From the NCBI GenBank assembly GCA_948567375.1, contig OX419757.1, forward strand, positions 5,022,001-5,086,000: 64,000 nt of DNA. The letters are read 5' to 3'. Under the pieces are notes generated by a model. That model had not been told where the DNA came from and made no database searches. It saw only the letters and a program-made list of their open reading frames with translations. A program made the position numbers and the translations under genes. Numbering within the stretch: the stretch's first letter is position 1; every line of letters begins with the position of its first letter. This stretch comes from Lunularia cruciata (Eukaryota; Streptophyta; Marchantiopsida; Lunulariales; Lunulariaceae). Shown in pieces: positions 35,281 through 46,288 of the stretch.

Positions 35281-35291
35281 GACTACTTGTT

Positions 35292-35765
35292 TATAAAAGA
35301 CCAAGGAGAGAAATAGGAGAATAGATCATAGAAGTGAAAGATCACATTAGGACTCTTGAATGATGGAAACTCCAAATGCCTAGCATGAGCTTGGGTTTGG
35401 TGTGTATGTGGAAGATACAAGGCTTTGAGAAGCTTCCTAAAAGCCACCTTCTTAGAGTGCAAGCTAAACTAACTAGGAAGCTTCTTGAGAACCTTCTTTC
35501 TAGAAGTTCCCTCCTTGGCATGCAAACTAAGGTAGGCAAGAAGCTTCTTTCTAGAAGCCACCTACTTGGCATGTAAGCTAAGCTAGTCGGGAAGCCTCCT
35601 AAGAAGCTTCTTCCCATAAGTCATCACTTGACCTACACATTACCCAATACTTACCAAGTAGCTTCTTAGATGTTTATAGAACAATTTTATAATCTTTGGC
35701 TAATTTGGCCTATTTGCTACTTTCTTAATCTTGAGTAACTTGTCTACAAATTCCATATTGTTACA
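35292..35765 (-). repeat. 3' LTR of A2
   Basis: On the plus strand it begins TATAAAAGACCAAGG (the reversed family end, with TG changed to TA) and ends CCATATTGTTACA, the reverse of TGTAACAATATGG. It carries many CTTCTAGAAG / AAGCTTC blocks. Confidence 0.8.
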
Positions 35766-35799
35766 TATTCTTCCATTGCTAATTGGTGATGCCCTCATC

Positions 35800-37300
35800 A
35801 CCATGGAAGTTTCAAACTCTTAGATGGCCATTTGTGCATTGTAGAGATGAGAAAGAGGCTCCCAAGTGGCATTGTAAAGGGGATACCCTTTCTAAAGGAC
35901 TTTGTACTCAATATGTTGTTGGTAACCATGTTGAATGTGGCAACGTGCAAGAATACAATCAACTTCATACTCCTCATGATCATTGATAGGGATGAGAGGA
36001 AGAGGGGGTTGGACACAAGAGGAAAAGGAAGATGGATTAGAAAAAAGGGTTTCAACTTGGAAACATGAAAGATAGGGTGGATTCATAGATAACAAGGCAA
36101 GGCAAGTTGATAAGCATTAGGAGAAATGATTTGGTGAAGTGATATCAAATGGAACTATCCAATTAAGAGCAAGTTTCTAACTTGTGTATCAAATGGGAGG
36201 GATATATTACTGGAAGAAAGCCTGACCATACCATCAAGTTGAAAGGTGAGATCACAACAATATTGGTATATGTATTGTTTGTGATAATTTGAGCAACAAG
36301 GAGATGAGATTTGCCTTGATGTAGGGATTGGGATATTGTGCTCAAGAAGGTGGAAGTATGAAGGATATGAGATAGAGGAGCAAGAAGAGAGTTTGGAACA
36401 AGTGGGTCTTGGCTCAAATTAAGGAGGAAGAGAGAGAATCCAATGCTTGCTTGCTTGGACTTATTGTAAGCAAACTCAACAACTACAAGATATTCATCCC
36501 AATTGGTATGTTAAACATTGATAAAGGCATGAAGCATATCCTCTAAGGTACAATTTGCATGTTTGGTTTGTCCATCAGTTTGAGGATGATAGGCCATAGA
36601 AAAAACAACCTTGGTGCCAAGTAGATGGAAGAGTGCTTGCCAAAATTTTTTGATGAATCAAGAATCACAATTGGAGATGAGTACAAGAGACATCTCATGA
36701 CGCTTGAAGATATTGTCAAAGTAGATTTGGGCCAATGTTGGAACATCCATTGTATCAAATTTTAGTGCCAAATAGATTTGCTTACTAAGCTTATCAACAA
36801 ACACCACAATTGTTGTGTGACCTTGGTCTATCTTGCACAAGGATGTGATGAGATCTAAGTTCACATGTTCCCATTGAGCAGATTGATTGGGAAGTGGTTG
36901 AAGGAGTCCACTCAGTTTCTGGTTATTCGCCTTGTTGCATTAGTAGCTCTCATAAGATTGGACAAAAACTCAAACCTTTTGTGCCATATTGGGCCACCAC
37001 CATTGGCATTGTAAGTATCCAAGGTCTTGTGACCAATGATTGGTAAGTCATGGGCTTCTTGGAGGCGCACAAGTCATAGGACATCCTTGGTTGGACCATA
37101 GATCCAATTCTCAAAGAATAGAAGGTCTTCCTTGAAGGAAGATGTTATATTCCTTGTCATGTGTTGCAAGATGACATTGTACCATCTAAAAGAAGGTGTA
37201 TTGTTGTAAAGTAGTTCTAAATTCAATTTGGACTTTTGAGTCAATTGACACTATCATAATTGCCACCATGATAAGAGGAAGAGTCTTCAAATAAGGTCAT
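35800..37300 (-). pseudogene. Integrase and chromodomain of A2
   Basis: The chromodomain region lies at 36,020-35,800 (EEYEVDCILARCHIQ, then QHIEYKVL and KGIP). The integrase core includes LDLITSLCKIDQGHTTIVV (36,860-36,800), AQIYFDNIFKRH and the reading near 36,560 that parallels QTDGQT. Stops and shifts are frequent. Confidence 0.75.
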
Positions 37301-38600
37301 TGTGAAAGGGTATTGAGGATGACATGGAACTTATTGGATTTGTACTCAAGTTTGATATTATAAAACTATAGTTATTCCTTTCTTTGATGATGTTAACTCT
37401 TCATGTGCTCCAAACGTAATATCTAAATAAGGGTTTCTGATCAATTTGTATGATCACTTTTTTCCCTAATAGATAATGCCTTCATACCTTGGTGGCGTGT
37501 ACTATTCCTATTTGTTCTTGATCTTGAGTAGAGTAATTCCTTTTTGTGATGTTTAGTCAGTGAGATACAAAGGTAATGGTTGTAACCCATTTGGAAATTA
37601 TTATTGCAATATTATAGCTCTAATAGCAAAGTTAGAAGTATCAAAATCAACCACACAAGGTAGTTGAGAATCATATGGTTGAAGAATGGGTCTAGAAGAC
37701 ACCATATGGTTCCACTTATGGAATGCTTCTTTGTGCTTGGTGGTCCATTGAAAGCTTGAGGTCTTCTCCAAGAGATCTATCAATGGTGCAATGATATGAA
37801 TATAGTAATGGATGAATTATTGATAAAATCTTACCAATCCATTAAATGCTTGCACTTTTGTGGTATCATTTGGAGTAGCCAATCCATAAGGCCTTGATTT
37901 TCTCCTTTTCTATATTGATCCCCTTTGATGAGACCCTATGACCCAAGATGATAACTTCCTTCAACCAAAAGGCACACTTTGACTTCTTGTAGTAAAACTT
38001 CTATTGACGTAATCTTCTTAGGACTTCTTGCACTTGATTCATGTGTTTTGCCTCTATCTTATTATAGATTAGAATATCATCCAAGAACACCATCAAGTAC
38101 CAATCCAATAGCCCACCCAACACCCAATGCATGTGATCCATGAAGATTGCTAGAGCATTAGTGAGCCCAAAAGGTAAAACTCTCCATTCAAAATGCCCAT
38201 ACCTTGTGCAAAAAGCATCCTTTTGTACATCCTCTCTATCTATAGGAATTTGCCAATAACCATTTTCGAGATCCAACTTGGAGAAGTATCATGTTCCACT
38301 CAAGTGATCTAGCAAGTCATCAATTCAAGGCAAGAGATATGCATTCTTCATTGTTTGTTTATTGAGGTCACGATAATCAATATAGAGGCAAAGTCCTCCA
38401 TCTTTCTCCAACAACTCCATCAATGTTGTTCAAAGCTCTTCCAACTCCTTTGGTGAGAACAAACAGATTGGTCTACTCATTGGAGTACATCTTGACAAAA
38501 ATTGAATCTTGAATGGCATACCACAATTGGATGGTAACACTTTTGGCAGATCATCCGGAAACACATCTACAAACTCTTGAACTATTTGATCAATCATTGC
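37301..38600 (-). pseudogene. Reverse transcriptase and RNase H of A2
   Basis: The frame 38,276-38,001 has GYWQIPIDREDVQKDAFCTR, FEWRVLPFGLTNALA and FLDDILIYN, so the catalytic FLDD is intact. 37,783-37,601 has FQWTTKHKEAFHKW and ILQPYDSQLPCVVDFDTS, the RNase H start. Other segments are frameshifted. Confidence 0.8.
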
Positions 38601-39900
38601 TTAATGAGGCTTTTGGCCCTCATCAGGTTCTCCATGCGCAATCAACTTGATCCACACCATAAAAATAGGAATACCTTCCTCCAAAGCTTGCTCTATGGTT
38701 GCTTTATTAAAAAAATCCCATCTTGGGACTAACTATTCTTAGGTATCTTACACAAATATGCCAATCACCTAATTGGTAATTCTTACCTTGGTGTTGTACT
38801 TGAATTTTTTGTCAGGTTCAACAATTGAACCTTTTGATGTTCAAGCCAAAGCAAACCTAGAATGACATCATAGTGTAGAGGTGCCACTACAAACCTCATA
38901 CACTCAAAGTACTCCTTCCTAATCTTAAATATAACAAGATGTGAGGTTTGCTATGTAGACTCTTTCTACCATTTGCCAACATCAATCTATTTCCAATTAC
39001 TAACTTGATAAGAATACTTAATTCCTTTGATAATTGCATAAACATGTAATTGTCTAAACTTCCATAATCAACCTAAATCTTACAATTTTGATCAAATATC
39101 ATACATTGCAAGTGAAACAAACTTGTATAGGTAGAGCTTTCAATCCCATTGGAGATAACAAAGTTCTCAATAGGTGGCTCAAACTCTCCTATTAGGATTT
39201 GTTGTTTCCTTGATCATCATGCTCCACAAACTTCATTTAGGTAATTTGTTGGGATCACCCATTCTTGAGTGGACATTCAACAATGCAATGTCTAATTTGA
39301 TGACAATAAAAGCAACCACCATTTTGTCATAATCTTTCTTTATTTGCAATACCAAGTGGTCTCCATTGAATAGTATCAATCTCCATCAATGCAAGCTCCT
39401 CCACCCGTATGTGATGTGTTGGTAAGTTTTATGAAAGTTGAGGTCAAGACCAAGTTGTTACAACCAAGGAATCATAATGCTCAGCCAATTATATGGCTTC
39501 TTCCAAGTGTTTGGGCTCCCACATGGTCACTTCTAATTTGGTGTGACTTCAAGCCCTTCAAAAATTGATCCAGAGCTTCACCTTCTAGTATTTCTAGAAT
39601 TTGCATTATAGTATTTTGAAATTGAGTGATGTACCTTCTTATAGAACCAATATGCTTTAATTTTGCCAATCTATCTTGTGTCGCTTGTGCAATGTTTATA
39701 GCTTGGAATCTCCCAATTATTGCACTCTTGAATTCTTCCCATGTCAAGATTGGTACTACAAACTTCCATTCAACTTGCTCCACTAGGAATCACCACCATA
39801 GTTTTGCCACTCCTTCCACTTGACTTGAAGCCAAGGACATCTATCTCCATTCATCTTGAAGATTTGTAGCTTCAAATAATATTCACAATCAAACACAAAA
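38601..39900 (-). pseudogene. Protease and gag of A2
   Basis: The gag frame 39,783-39,481 reads WKFVVPILTWEEFKSAIIGR, RYITQFQNTIMQI and LEGEALDQFLKGLK, which parallels A1 and A3. Here the CAA/CGA codons that are stops in A1 are intact. Protease traces lie at 38,800-39,100. Confidence 0.75.
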
Positions 39901-40337
39901 TTCTCCATTGCACTCAAGAGATTCTTGTCTTCAAATACCTTGGGCTTTGGAAATTGGATTTTCTCTTCTCCTTCTTAAAATGGTATTCTCTCTACATGCT
40001 CTTGTCATTGATGGTCTCTTTCTTCCAACAATTGAGTAAGGTGCTTGATTTAATACTACATAGTAATGATAACTTTGGACATTGTTGCCATGACTACTAC
40101 TCTATCAAACTATTTATAATTATTTAACTTAACATGTAGATACAACACATTCACCACTCTTTGCAAGTTACAATCAGAAGTATCAAGGGTTTATCGGATA
40201 AAGTTATTGCATTTAGAAAATTTTACCCAAAGTGTGAGATGATGAACTCCATGAAATGATGTTTGGGCACATAAAATTCCCAATGGTTTGGAAGAAATGG
40301 ATTTGGCAGTCCACAAATTCCATCCATCCCATTCTTG

Positions 40338-40349
40338 CTTTGATACCAA
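40338..40349 (-). other. Primer-binding site of A2
   Basis: On the minus strand, TGGTATCAAAGC is one base different from the initiator tRNA-Met complement. It adjoins the LTR. Confidence 0.8.
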
Positions 40350-40638
40350 TGTAGAAAATTGAGGAGCAAAATAGAAGAATTGATGATCGGAGTGAACGAT
40401 CAAAATAGGACTCTTGAATGAGTGAAACTTTGAATGCTTAGCATAGGCTTGGGCTTTGGTATTTATAAGAAACATACAAGGCTCTTGAGAAGCTTCTTAG
40501 AAGTCCTCCTAAACCTACCTTCTTAGAGTGCAAGCTAAACTAATTGGGAAGCTTCCTTCTAGAAGTCATCTACTTGGCATGCAAGCTAAGCTAGTTGAGA
40601 AATTACCTAAGAAGCTTCCTTCTAGAAGCCACCTACTT
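40350..40638 (-). repeat. 5' LTR of A2, truncated
   Basis: It starts (plus strand) TGTAGAAAATTGAGGAGC and stops in CTTCTAGAAGCCACCTACTTGG, where a family B LTR begins. Confidence 0.75.
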
Positions 40639-41004
40639 GGGTAATCTTTTGAGGATAGGAGATCTTAAGAGAAACACAAGAGAAAACACAAAGCTTTGTG
40701 CTCAATCTCTCAATGCCCCAAAGGAGCACTTTGACTGTATTATATAGTAAAGGCAGGCTCTTCCAAAGGAACCTCCCGCCTTGGATCAAATACATGGATT
40801 GGTGACATGTTAGCAACCTCTAACTTTACATTAGTTGCAAGCATGGATGACATGTCAATTCTGATCCTATTTAGTTAGTCAAACCATTTGGCTAAAGTGA
40901 ATCTTCTTATAAGAATCTTTGAATTATGTGGGTGAGGTACCATTGGAAAGCTCTTAATGAAACAAACTTGGAGGGAGGGGTGGCCAAATTTTTGTCCATG
41001 AAAG
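40639..41004 (-). repeat. B2 3' LTR, first segment
   Basis: It starts GGTAATCTTTTGAGGATAGG (compare TGTAATGTTCTGAGGATAG at 34,049) and ends CCAAATTTTTGTCCATGAAAG. The sequence continues in the segment at 52,374 (AAAAGGGGAGGATTTGCAC), with B1 between them. Confidence 0.8.
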
Positions 41005-41061
41005 TGTAATACTTGAAGGACAAGAGAAGAGAGAAAACATAGATTGCACACTCAAACATTT
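41005..41061 (-). repeat. B1 3' LTR, outer piece
   Basis: TGTAATACTTGAAGGACAAG ... CACTCAAACATTT matches the 5' LTR at 51,644-51,700 with few differences. It is continued at 46,720 (GATGCCCCAAAGGAGCACC). A1 lies between. Confidence 0.9.
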
Positions 41062-41214
41062 TGTAACAATATGGAGTTTAGCGATGAAGTTAGTCAGGCT
41101 TACGAAGTAGCACATAAGACAAATTAGCCTAGAATATTCTAGAAGTATCTAGGAAGCTTCTTGGGAAGCTTCTCGGCTAGCTTAGCTTGCACCTCAAGTA
41201 AGTAGCTTCTAGAA

Positions 41215-41234
41215 GGAAGCTTCTAGAAGCTTCC
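41215..41234 (+). promoter_or_regulatory. Perfect four-unit heat-shock element in the A1 LTR
   Basis: The 20 bp read as gGAAg-cTTCt-aGAAg-cTTCc, four contiguous inverted nGAAn units and a perfect palindrome. This is the binding pattern of heat-shock transcription factors. It lies about 140 bp upstream of the LTR TATA box. The same site is intact in the 3' LTR (46,442-46,461). Further GGAAGCTTCTtGAGAAGCTTC near-matches lie at 41,155, 41,275 and 41,335. Binding is inferred from the motif. Confidence 0.6.
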
Positions 41235-41375
41235 AACTAGCTTAGCTTGCACGCCAAGTAGGCAGCTTCTAGAAGGAAGCTTCTTGAGAAGTTTCCTAGT
41301 GAACTTGGCTTGCACTCTAAGAAAACGGCTTGAGGAAGCTTCTTGAGAAGCTTCTCAAGGGCCTTGTATGCTACC

Positions 41376-41383
41376 TATAAATA
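41376..41383 (+). promoter_or_regulatory. TATA box of the A1 LTR
   Basis: TATAAATA in CTACCTATAAATACCAAGG, in the LTR middle. Transcription of the element probably begins about 30 bp downstream. Confidence 0.7.
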
Positions 41384-41488
41384 CCAAGGCCAAAGTTCAT
41401 GCTAGGCATTTGGAGTTTTCCCTCATTCAAGTGTCCCAATGTGAGTTTCCATTCTCCTATTTCTCTCCTCGGATTTGGTCTTTTACAT

Positions 41489-41500
41489 TGGTATCAGAGC
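41489..41500 (+). other. Primer-binding site of A1
   Basis: TGGTATCAGAGC, complementary to the 3' end of initiator tRNA-Met, one base after the LTR. Confidence 0.92.
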
Positions 41501-41758
41501 AGGAATGGGATGGATGGAATTTATAGACCACCAAATCCACTTCCACCAAACCATTGGGATTTTTGCGTCCAAATACTACCCAAGCATTGTTTCACACAAT
41601 TCATTACCTTGCACTTTGGACAAGATTTTTTGCATATTATCACCATATCTGAGGAACCCTTGGTGCTTCCAGTTGTAACTTATGGAGAATGGTGGATGTG
41701 CTATTTCTATGTGTTAATAAATTAGATAGATTGGGAGTGGTGTGATAGAGGAGAAACC

Positions 41759-42680
41759 ATGGTGGCAATACCTGATGTTATCCTTGCTATGCAACAACAA
41801 ATCAAACACCTTACTCGATTATTAGATGAACAAGATCTTTGACGACAAGAGCAGGTGGAAAGAGTACCAATTTGAGAAGGAGAAGATTGGACCAGATTCC
41901 CTAAACACAAAGTATTTGAAGGCAAGAATCTCTGGGTGTAGTGGAGAATTTTGTGTTTGATTGTGAACGTTATTTTGAAGCTGCCAATCTACAAGATGAG
42001 CAAAAACAGATTCTCTTGGCTTCTAGCCAATTGGATGGAGTAGCAAAGCTATGGTGGAGATTCCAAGTGGAGCGAGCCAAACGACAAATGGTTGCACCAA
42101 TCTTGACATGGGCAGAATTCAAGAGCGCAATAATTAGTTGATTCCAAGCTATAAATGCCACATGAGCTACACGGGATAAGTTGGAAGAGTTGAAACAGAT
42201 TGGTTCTGTAAGAAGTTACATCACATAGTTCCAAAACACCATCATGCAAATTCCAGATATTTTGGAAGGTGAAGCTCTGGATTGATTTGTGAGGGGCTTG
42301 AAGGCAAGAACCAAATTAGAGGTAACCATGCAAGAGCCACAATAGTTGGAGGAAGCCATGCGGTTGGCCGAACATTTTGATTCCTTGGTAGCAACAACTT
42401 GGTCTTGACCTCAACCTCCACAAAGCTTACCAATACACTACACACAAGTGGAGGAGCCAGCACCAATGGAGATTGATGCAATTCAATGAAGATCACTGGG
42501 TATGGCAAATAGGGAGAAACTGCAACAAAATGGTGGTTGTTTTTATTGTCACTAGTTGGGGCATTGCATTGCTGAATGTCCACTCAAGAATGGACAACCT
42601 TGACAAGTTGTGCAAGTGGAAGTTGTGAAGCGGAATGATCAAGGAAATAAGGAATCCCAATAGGAGGTTTCAAGCCGCCT
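41759..42680 (+). pseudogene. A1 gag
   Basis: It starts MVAIPDVILAMQQQIKHL. The capsid-like part reads FVFDCERYFEAANLQDEQKQ, then DGVAKLWWRFQVERA and TWAEFKSAIIS. A zinc knuckle CFYCH.LGHCIAEC stands near 42,538-42,580 (C-x2-C-x4-H-x4-C). About ten in-frame stops are TGA or TAG. Several align with R or Q in A2 (RYITQFQNT, ALDQF). Gag would package the RNA. In this state it is not translated through. Confidence 0.85.
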
Positions 42681-42689
42681 ATTAGGAGC

Positions 42690-43364
42690 TTGATTAGTTC
42701 CAATGGGATTGAAGGCTCGACCTATGCAAGTTTACTTCACTTGCAAGGTATGATATCTAATCGGGGTTGTAGGATTTTGGTTGATTCTGGAAGTTCAGAG
42801 AATTGCATATTTATGCAAGTAGCAAAGGAATTGGGTATTCCTATCAAGCCAGTGATTGGAAGTAGTTTGATGATGATGAATGGTAGAAAGGGTTCTGCAT
42901 TCCGCACCTCGCATCCTATTACCTTCAAGATTGGGAAGGAGTATTTGGAGTGTATAAGGTTTGTAGTGGCACCTCTACACTATGATATCATTTTGGATCT
43001 ACCTTGGCTTGAACGTCATAAGGTTCAATTCAATTGGACCCGATGCCAAATTCAAGTACAACACCAAGGTAGGAATTTTTGATTAGGTTGTTTGGCACCT
43101 CTAAGTAAGACACTTAAGAATAGTCAGTCCCAAGATGGGAAGTTTGTCGAGAAGGTAGCCATAGAGCGAACCTTGAAGGAAGTGGAGTCCCAAGATGGGA
43201 AGTTTGCCAAGAAGGCAACCATGGAGCAAGCTCGGAAGAGAGATAAGCACCTAGAAGGGAAGTTTGTTAGTAAAACAGCCATAGAGCAAGCTTTAGAGGA
43301 AGATAAGTCTGTATTTGCGGTGTGGATCAAGCCGATTGCACAAGACCAATCTATGCAGGACTAA
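42690..43364 (+). pseudogene. A1 protease and linker
   Basis: The frame to 43,082 has the retropepsin active site LVDSGSSENCI and the later HYDIILDLPWLERH. The stretch 43,092-43,364 is a Lys/Glu-rich linker with three repeated units (GKFVEKVAIE.., GKFAKKATME.., GKFVSKTAIE..). A stop at 43,081-43,083 separates the two. Confidence 0.85.
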
Positions 43365-43379
43365 GAGCCTCATCAAGCA

Positions 43380-44760
43380 ATGGTTGATCAGATAGTTAAG
43401 GAATTTGCAAATGTGTTTCCGGATGATCTGCCAAAGGGATTACCTTCAGATCAAGGTATGCCCTTCAAGATCGAGTTATTGCCAAGGAGTACTCTAGTGA
43501 GTAGACCAATCTATTGGCTCTCACCAAAGGAGTTGGAGGAGTTGTGAACAAAACTTACAGAGTTGTTAGAGAAGGAATTCATATGACATAGTACCTCTCC
43601 TTAAGGAGCACCGGTACTATTTGTTCCAAAGAAGGATGGAGGACTTCGTTTTTGTATTGATTATTGTGGGCTCAATAAGCAAACCATGAAGAATGCATAT
43701 CCCTTGCCTCGGATCAATGACTTGCTTGATCAACTAAGTGGAGCACGCTACTTTTCCAAGTTGGACCTTCACAACGGCTATTGGCAAATTCCTATTGAGA
43801 GAGAGGATGTGCAAAAGAATGCCTTTTGTACAAGGTATGGGCATTTTGAGTGGAGAGTTCAACCTTTGGGACTCACTAATGCTCTTGCCATCTTCATGGA
43901 TCAGATGCATTGGGTATTGGATGGACTAATGGATCGGTCCGTGGTGGTGTTCTTGGATGATGTCTTAATTTATAGTAAGACTGAGACAGAATACGTGAGC
44001 CATGTGCGAGAAGTCCTAAGACGACTATGACAATGGAAATTTTACTACAAGAAGTCAAAGTGCGCCTTTTGGCAGAAGGAGGTTACCTTCTTGGGTCATA
44101 AGATCTCCTCAAAGGGGATCAAGATGGAAGAAGAGAAGATCAAGGGCATTACTGATTGGCCTATCCCGAAGGATGCTACAAAAGTACGAGCATTCAATGG
44201 ATTGGCTAGTTTTTACCGATGGTTCATCCATTATTATGCTCATGTGGCTGCACCATTGACTGACCCCTTAAGAAGAACTCAAGCTTCCAATGGACCACCT
44301 AGCATGAAGAAACATTCTAGAAGTTAAAGCATATGGTGTCTTCAAGACCCATTCTTCAACCATATGATCCTCAACTACCCTGTGTGGTTGATTTTGATGC
44401 TTCTAAATTTGCAATTGGAGCGTTGCTACAACAAGAATTCCTAGATGGACTCCATCCCATTGCCTTTGTGTCTCACTGACTCAATACGGCTGAACAAAAC
44501 TACTCTGCTTGAGATTGAGAACAACTTGCAATTGTATATGCCACCAAGGTATGGAGGCATTACCTCTTGGGGAAACAAGTGATCATGTGAAGTGATCACA
44601 AACCATTGTTGCAGACTTTACACTTGGAACACATGAAGAGTCGACATCATCAATGGGAGGAACAACTCCAACTATATGACATCAAACTTGAGTACAAACC
44701 AGGTCGGTTCCATGTCATCCCTGATGCTTTATCATGACAACCTGATCTGAAGTCTCTTCC
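43380..44760 (+). pseudogene. A1 reverse transcriptase and RNase H
   Basis: The reverse transcriptase includes [13 protein letters not shown] near 43,630, [46 protein letters not shown] and the catalytic [11 protein letters not shown] (about 43,945-43,980). The thumb continues to 44,327 (HKISSKGIKMEEEKIKG). RNase H follows with VDFDAS at 44,390, the D-x-K block and DHKPLL at 44,600, ending GRFHVIPDALS. A small indel near 44,310 and stops at TGA/TAG positions break it. Confidence 0.88.
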
Positions 44761-44899
44761 TCTCATCAGAGAGTAATTTCAACAGTGTTAGTTGACTCCA
44801 AGGTCCAAAACGAGTTTCAATCAGCTCTACACCAAGATTCCTTCTTCCAAATGGTACATGGTTACCTTACGACATGCGATAAGGAGTACAACACCTTCT

Positions 44900-46010
44900 C
44901 TATTGAGGAGGGCCTTTTATTCCATGAGGATAGGATCTATGTCTAGCTAAAGGTGATCTTTGACTTGTGTGCCTCCAAGAAGCCCATGATTTACCCATTG
45001 CTGGTCACATGGGTGTGGACAAGACCTTGGGTACCCTCCAACATCAATGGTGGTGGCCCAACATGACACCAGATGTTCAAGAATTTGTTTGATCGTGTGA
45101 GAGCTGCCAACGTAACAAGGCCAACAACCAGAAGCCGAGTGGACTCCTTCAACCACTTGTTGTTCCATCTGCTTGCAGGGAGCATGTGAGCTTAGATCTC
45201 ATCACATCATTGCCAAAGACAAAACAAAGACACACCACAATTGTGGTGATTGTGGATAAGCTTAGTAAGCAAATCCACTTGGCACCAACTTGTGATACCG
45301 TGGATGCTCCAACCTTAGCGCAAATCTACTTTGACAATGTCTTCAAGCATCATGGGATGCCATGTGTACTCATCTCTGACCGTGATCCTTGATTTATTGG
45401 GAAGTTTTGGCAAGCATTCTTCCAGATACTTGGCACCAAGCTTGCTTTGTCCACAGCCTATCATCCTCAAACTGATGGACAAACTGAACGTGCAAATCGT
45501 ACATTGGAAGATATGTTGGGTGCCTTTGTCAATGTCCACCATACCAATTGGGACGAATGTCTTGCAATTGCAGAATTTGCCTACAACAATTCCAAACAGG
45601 CAAGCACTGGGTTTTCTCCTTTCTTTCTCAATTTTGACCAAGATCCACTTGTTCCAGACTCTCTTCTTGCTCCCCCTCCATCTTAGGTTCCTCATGCTTC
45701 CACATTCTTGACCACTATATCCCAATCCCTCCAACAAGCCAAGTCTCACCTCCTTGTTGCTCAGAATCACCAAAAACAATATGCGGACCACCATCATCGT
45801 GATCTCACCTTTGAAGTCGGTGATAAAGTCATGCTATCCTCTAGTAACCTCCTCCTCCCACTTGATACCCAAGTTTGTAAACTTGCCTCTAATTGGATAG
45901 GACCCTTTGATATCACCCAAAAAGTGTCTCTCTTGTTGCTTATCGACTTGCCTTGCCTTGTCACATGTGTATCCATCCTGTCTTTCATGTTTCCAAGTTG
46001 AAACCCTTTG
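44900..46010 (+). pseudogene. A1 integrase
   Basis: The HHCC zinc domain is seen near 45,000-45,120 (GHMGVDKTL-like, then SCESCQRNK). The core has SLDLITSLP (first D), LISDRDP (second D) and QTDGQTERANRTLEDMLG (E). FAYNNSKQASTGFSPFFLNF follows. A TGA at 45,391-45,393 interrupts after SDRDP, where CGA would code arginine. Confidence 0.88.
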
Positions 46011-46059
46011 TTCCTAACCCCTCTTCCTTTTCCTCTCGAGTCTAACTTCCCCTTCTTCT

Positions 46060-46255
46060 TGTCCCTATCAATGATCATGAGGAGTACAAAATTGATTAGA
46101 TCCTTGCGCGTCGCCATATTCAACGAGGCCGTCGCCAACATACGGAGTACAAGGTCCTTTGGAAAGGATATCCCCTTCATGATGCTACATGGGAACCTCT
46201 TTCTCACCTCCAAAATGCACAAACGGCCATCCAGGACTTCAAAGCTTCACTGATG
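46060..46255 (+). pseudogene. A1 C-terminal chromodomain
   Basis: HEEYKID-stop-ILARRHIQRGRRQHTEYKV, then LWKGYPLHDATWEPLSHLQN. The three aromatic cage positions (Y, W, W) are present. One TAG stands where the family has a sense codon. The domain sits at the end of integrase, which defines a chromovirus. It would bind modified histone H3 and steer insertion. Confidence 0.85.
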
Positions 46256-46288
46256 ACAAGGATGTCACCAACTAGCGGCGGGGGAATT

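Larger units (their letters stand above)
31530..35291 (+). mobile_element. Ty1/copia element, broken and truncated
   Basis: A copia-type retrotransposon in plus orientation: 5' LTR end, primer-binding site, gag, pre-integrase domain, integrase and the start of reverse transcriptase. The gag is interrupted by a tRNA-like segment near 32.8-32.96 kb and the integrase by a solo LTR (34,049-34,631). The element stops at 35,291, where gypsy A2 begins, so A2 probably inserted into it. The rest of reverse transcriptase and the 3' LTR are not seen. The left edge is undetermined. Confidence 0.8.
35292..40638 (-). mobile_element. Ty3/gypsy chromovirus A2 (family A)
   Basis: Minus-strand element: 5' LTR (40,350-40,638, truncated), primer-binding site (40,338-40,349), gag, protease, reverse transcriptase, RNase H, integrase, chromodomain, 3' LTR (35,292-35,765). 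It shares all readable peptides with A1 but is more decayed. At 40,639 its LTR stops inside the motif CACCTACTTGG and an LTR of family B begins, so B2 inserted into this LTR. Confidence 0.85.
41062..41487 (+). repeat. 5' LTR of A1
   Basis: It begins TGTAACAATATGG and ends GGATTTGGTCTTTTACA. In its U3 part a unit of about 60 bp (CTAGCTTAGCTTGCAC...) is repeated in tandem at 41,177 and 41,237, and each unit carries CTTCTAGAAGGAAGCTTCT palindromes. Confidence 0.95.

Noticed and set aside
41155-41360. CRISPR-like or structured RNA array from repeated AAGCTTCTAGAAG palindromes
   Set aside because: The repeats are part of a plant LTR, have no regular spacers and match heat-shock element geometry better.
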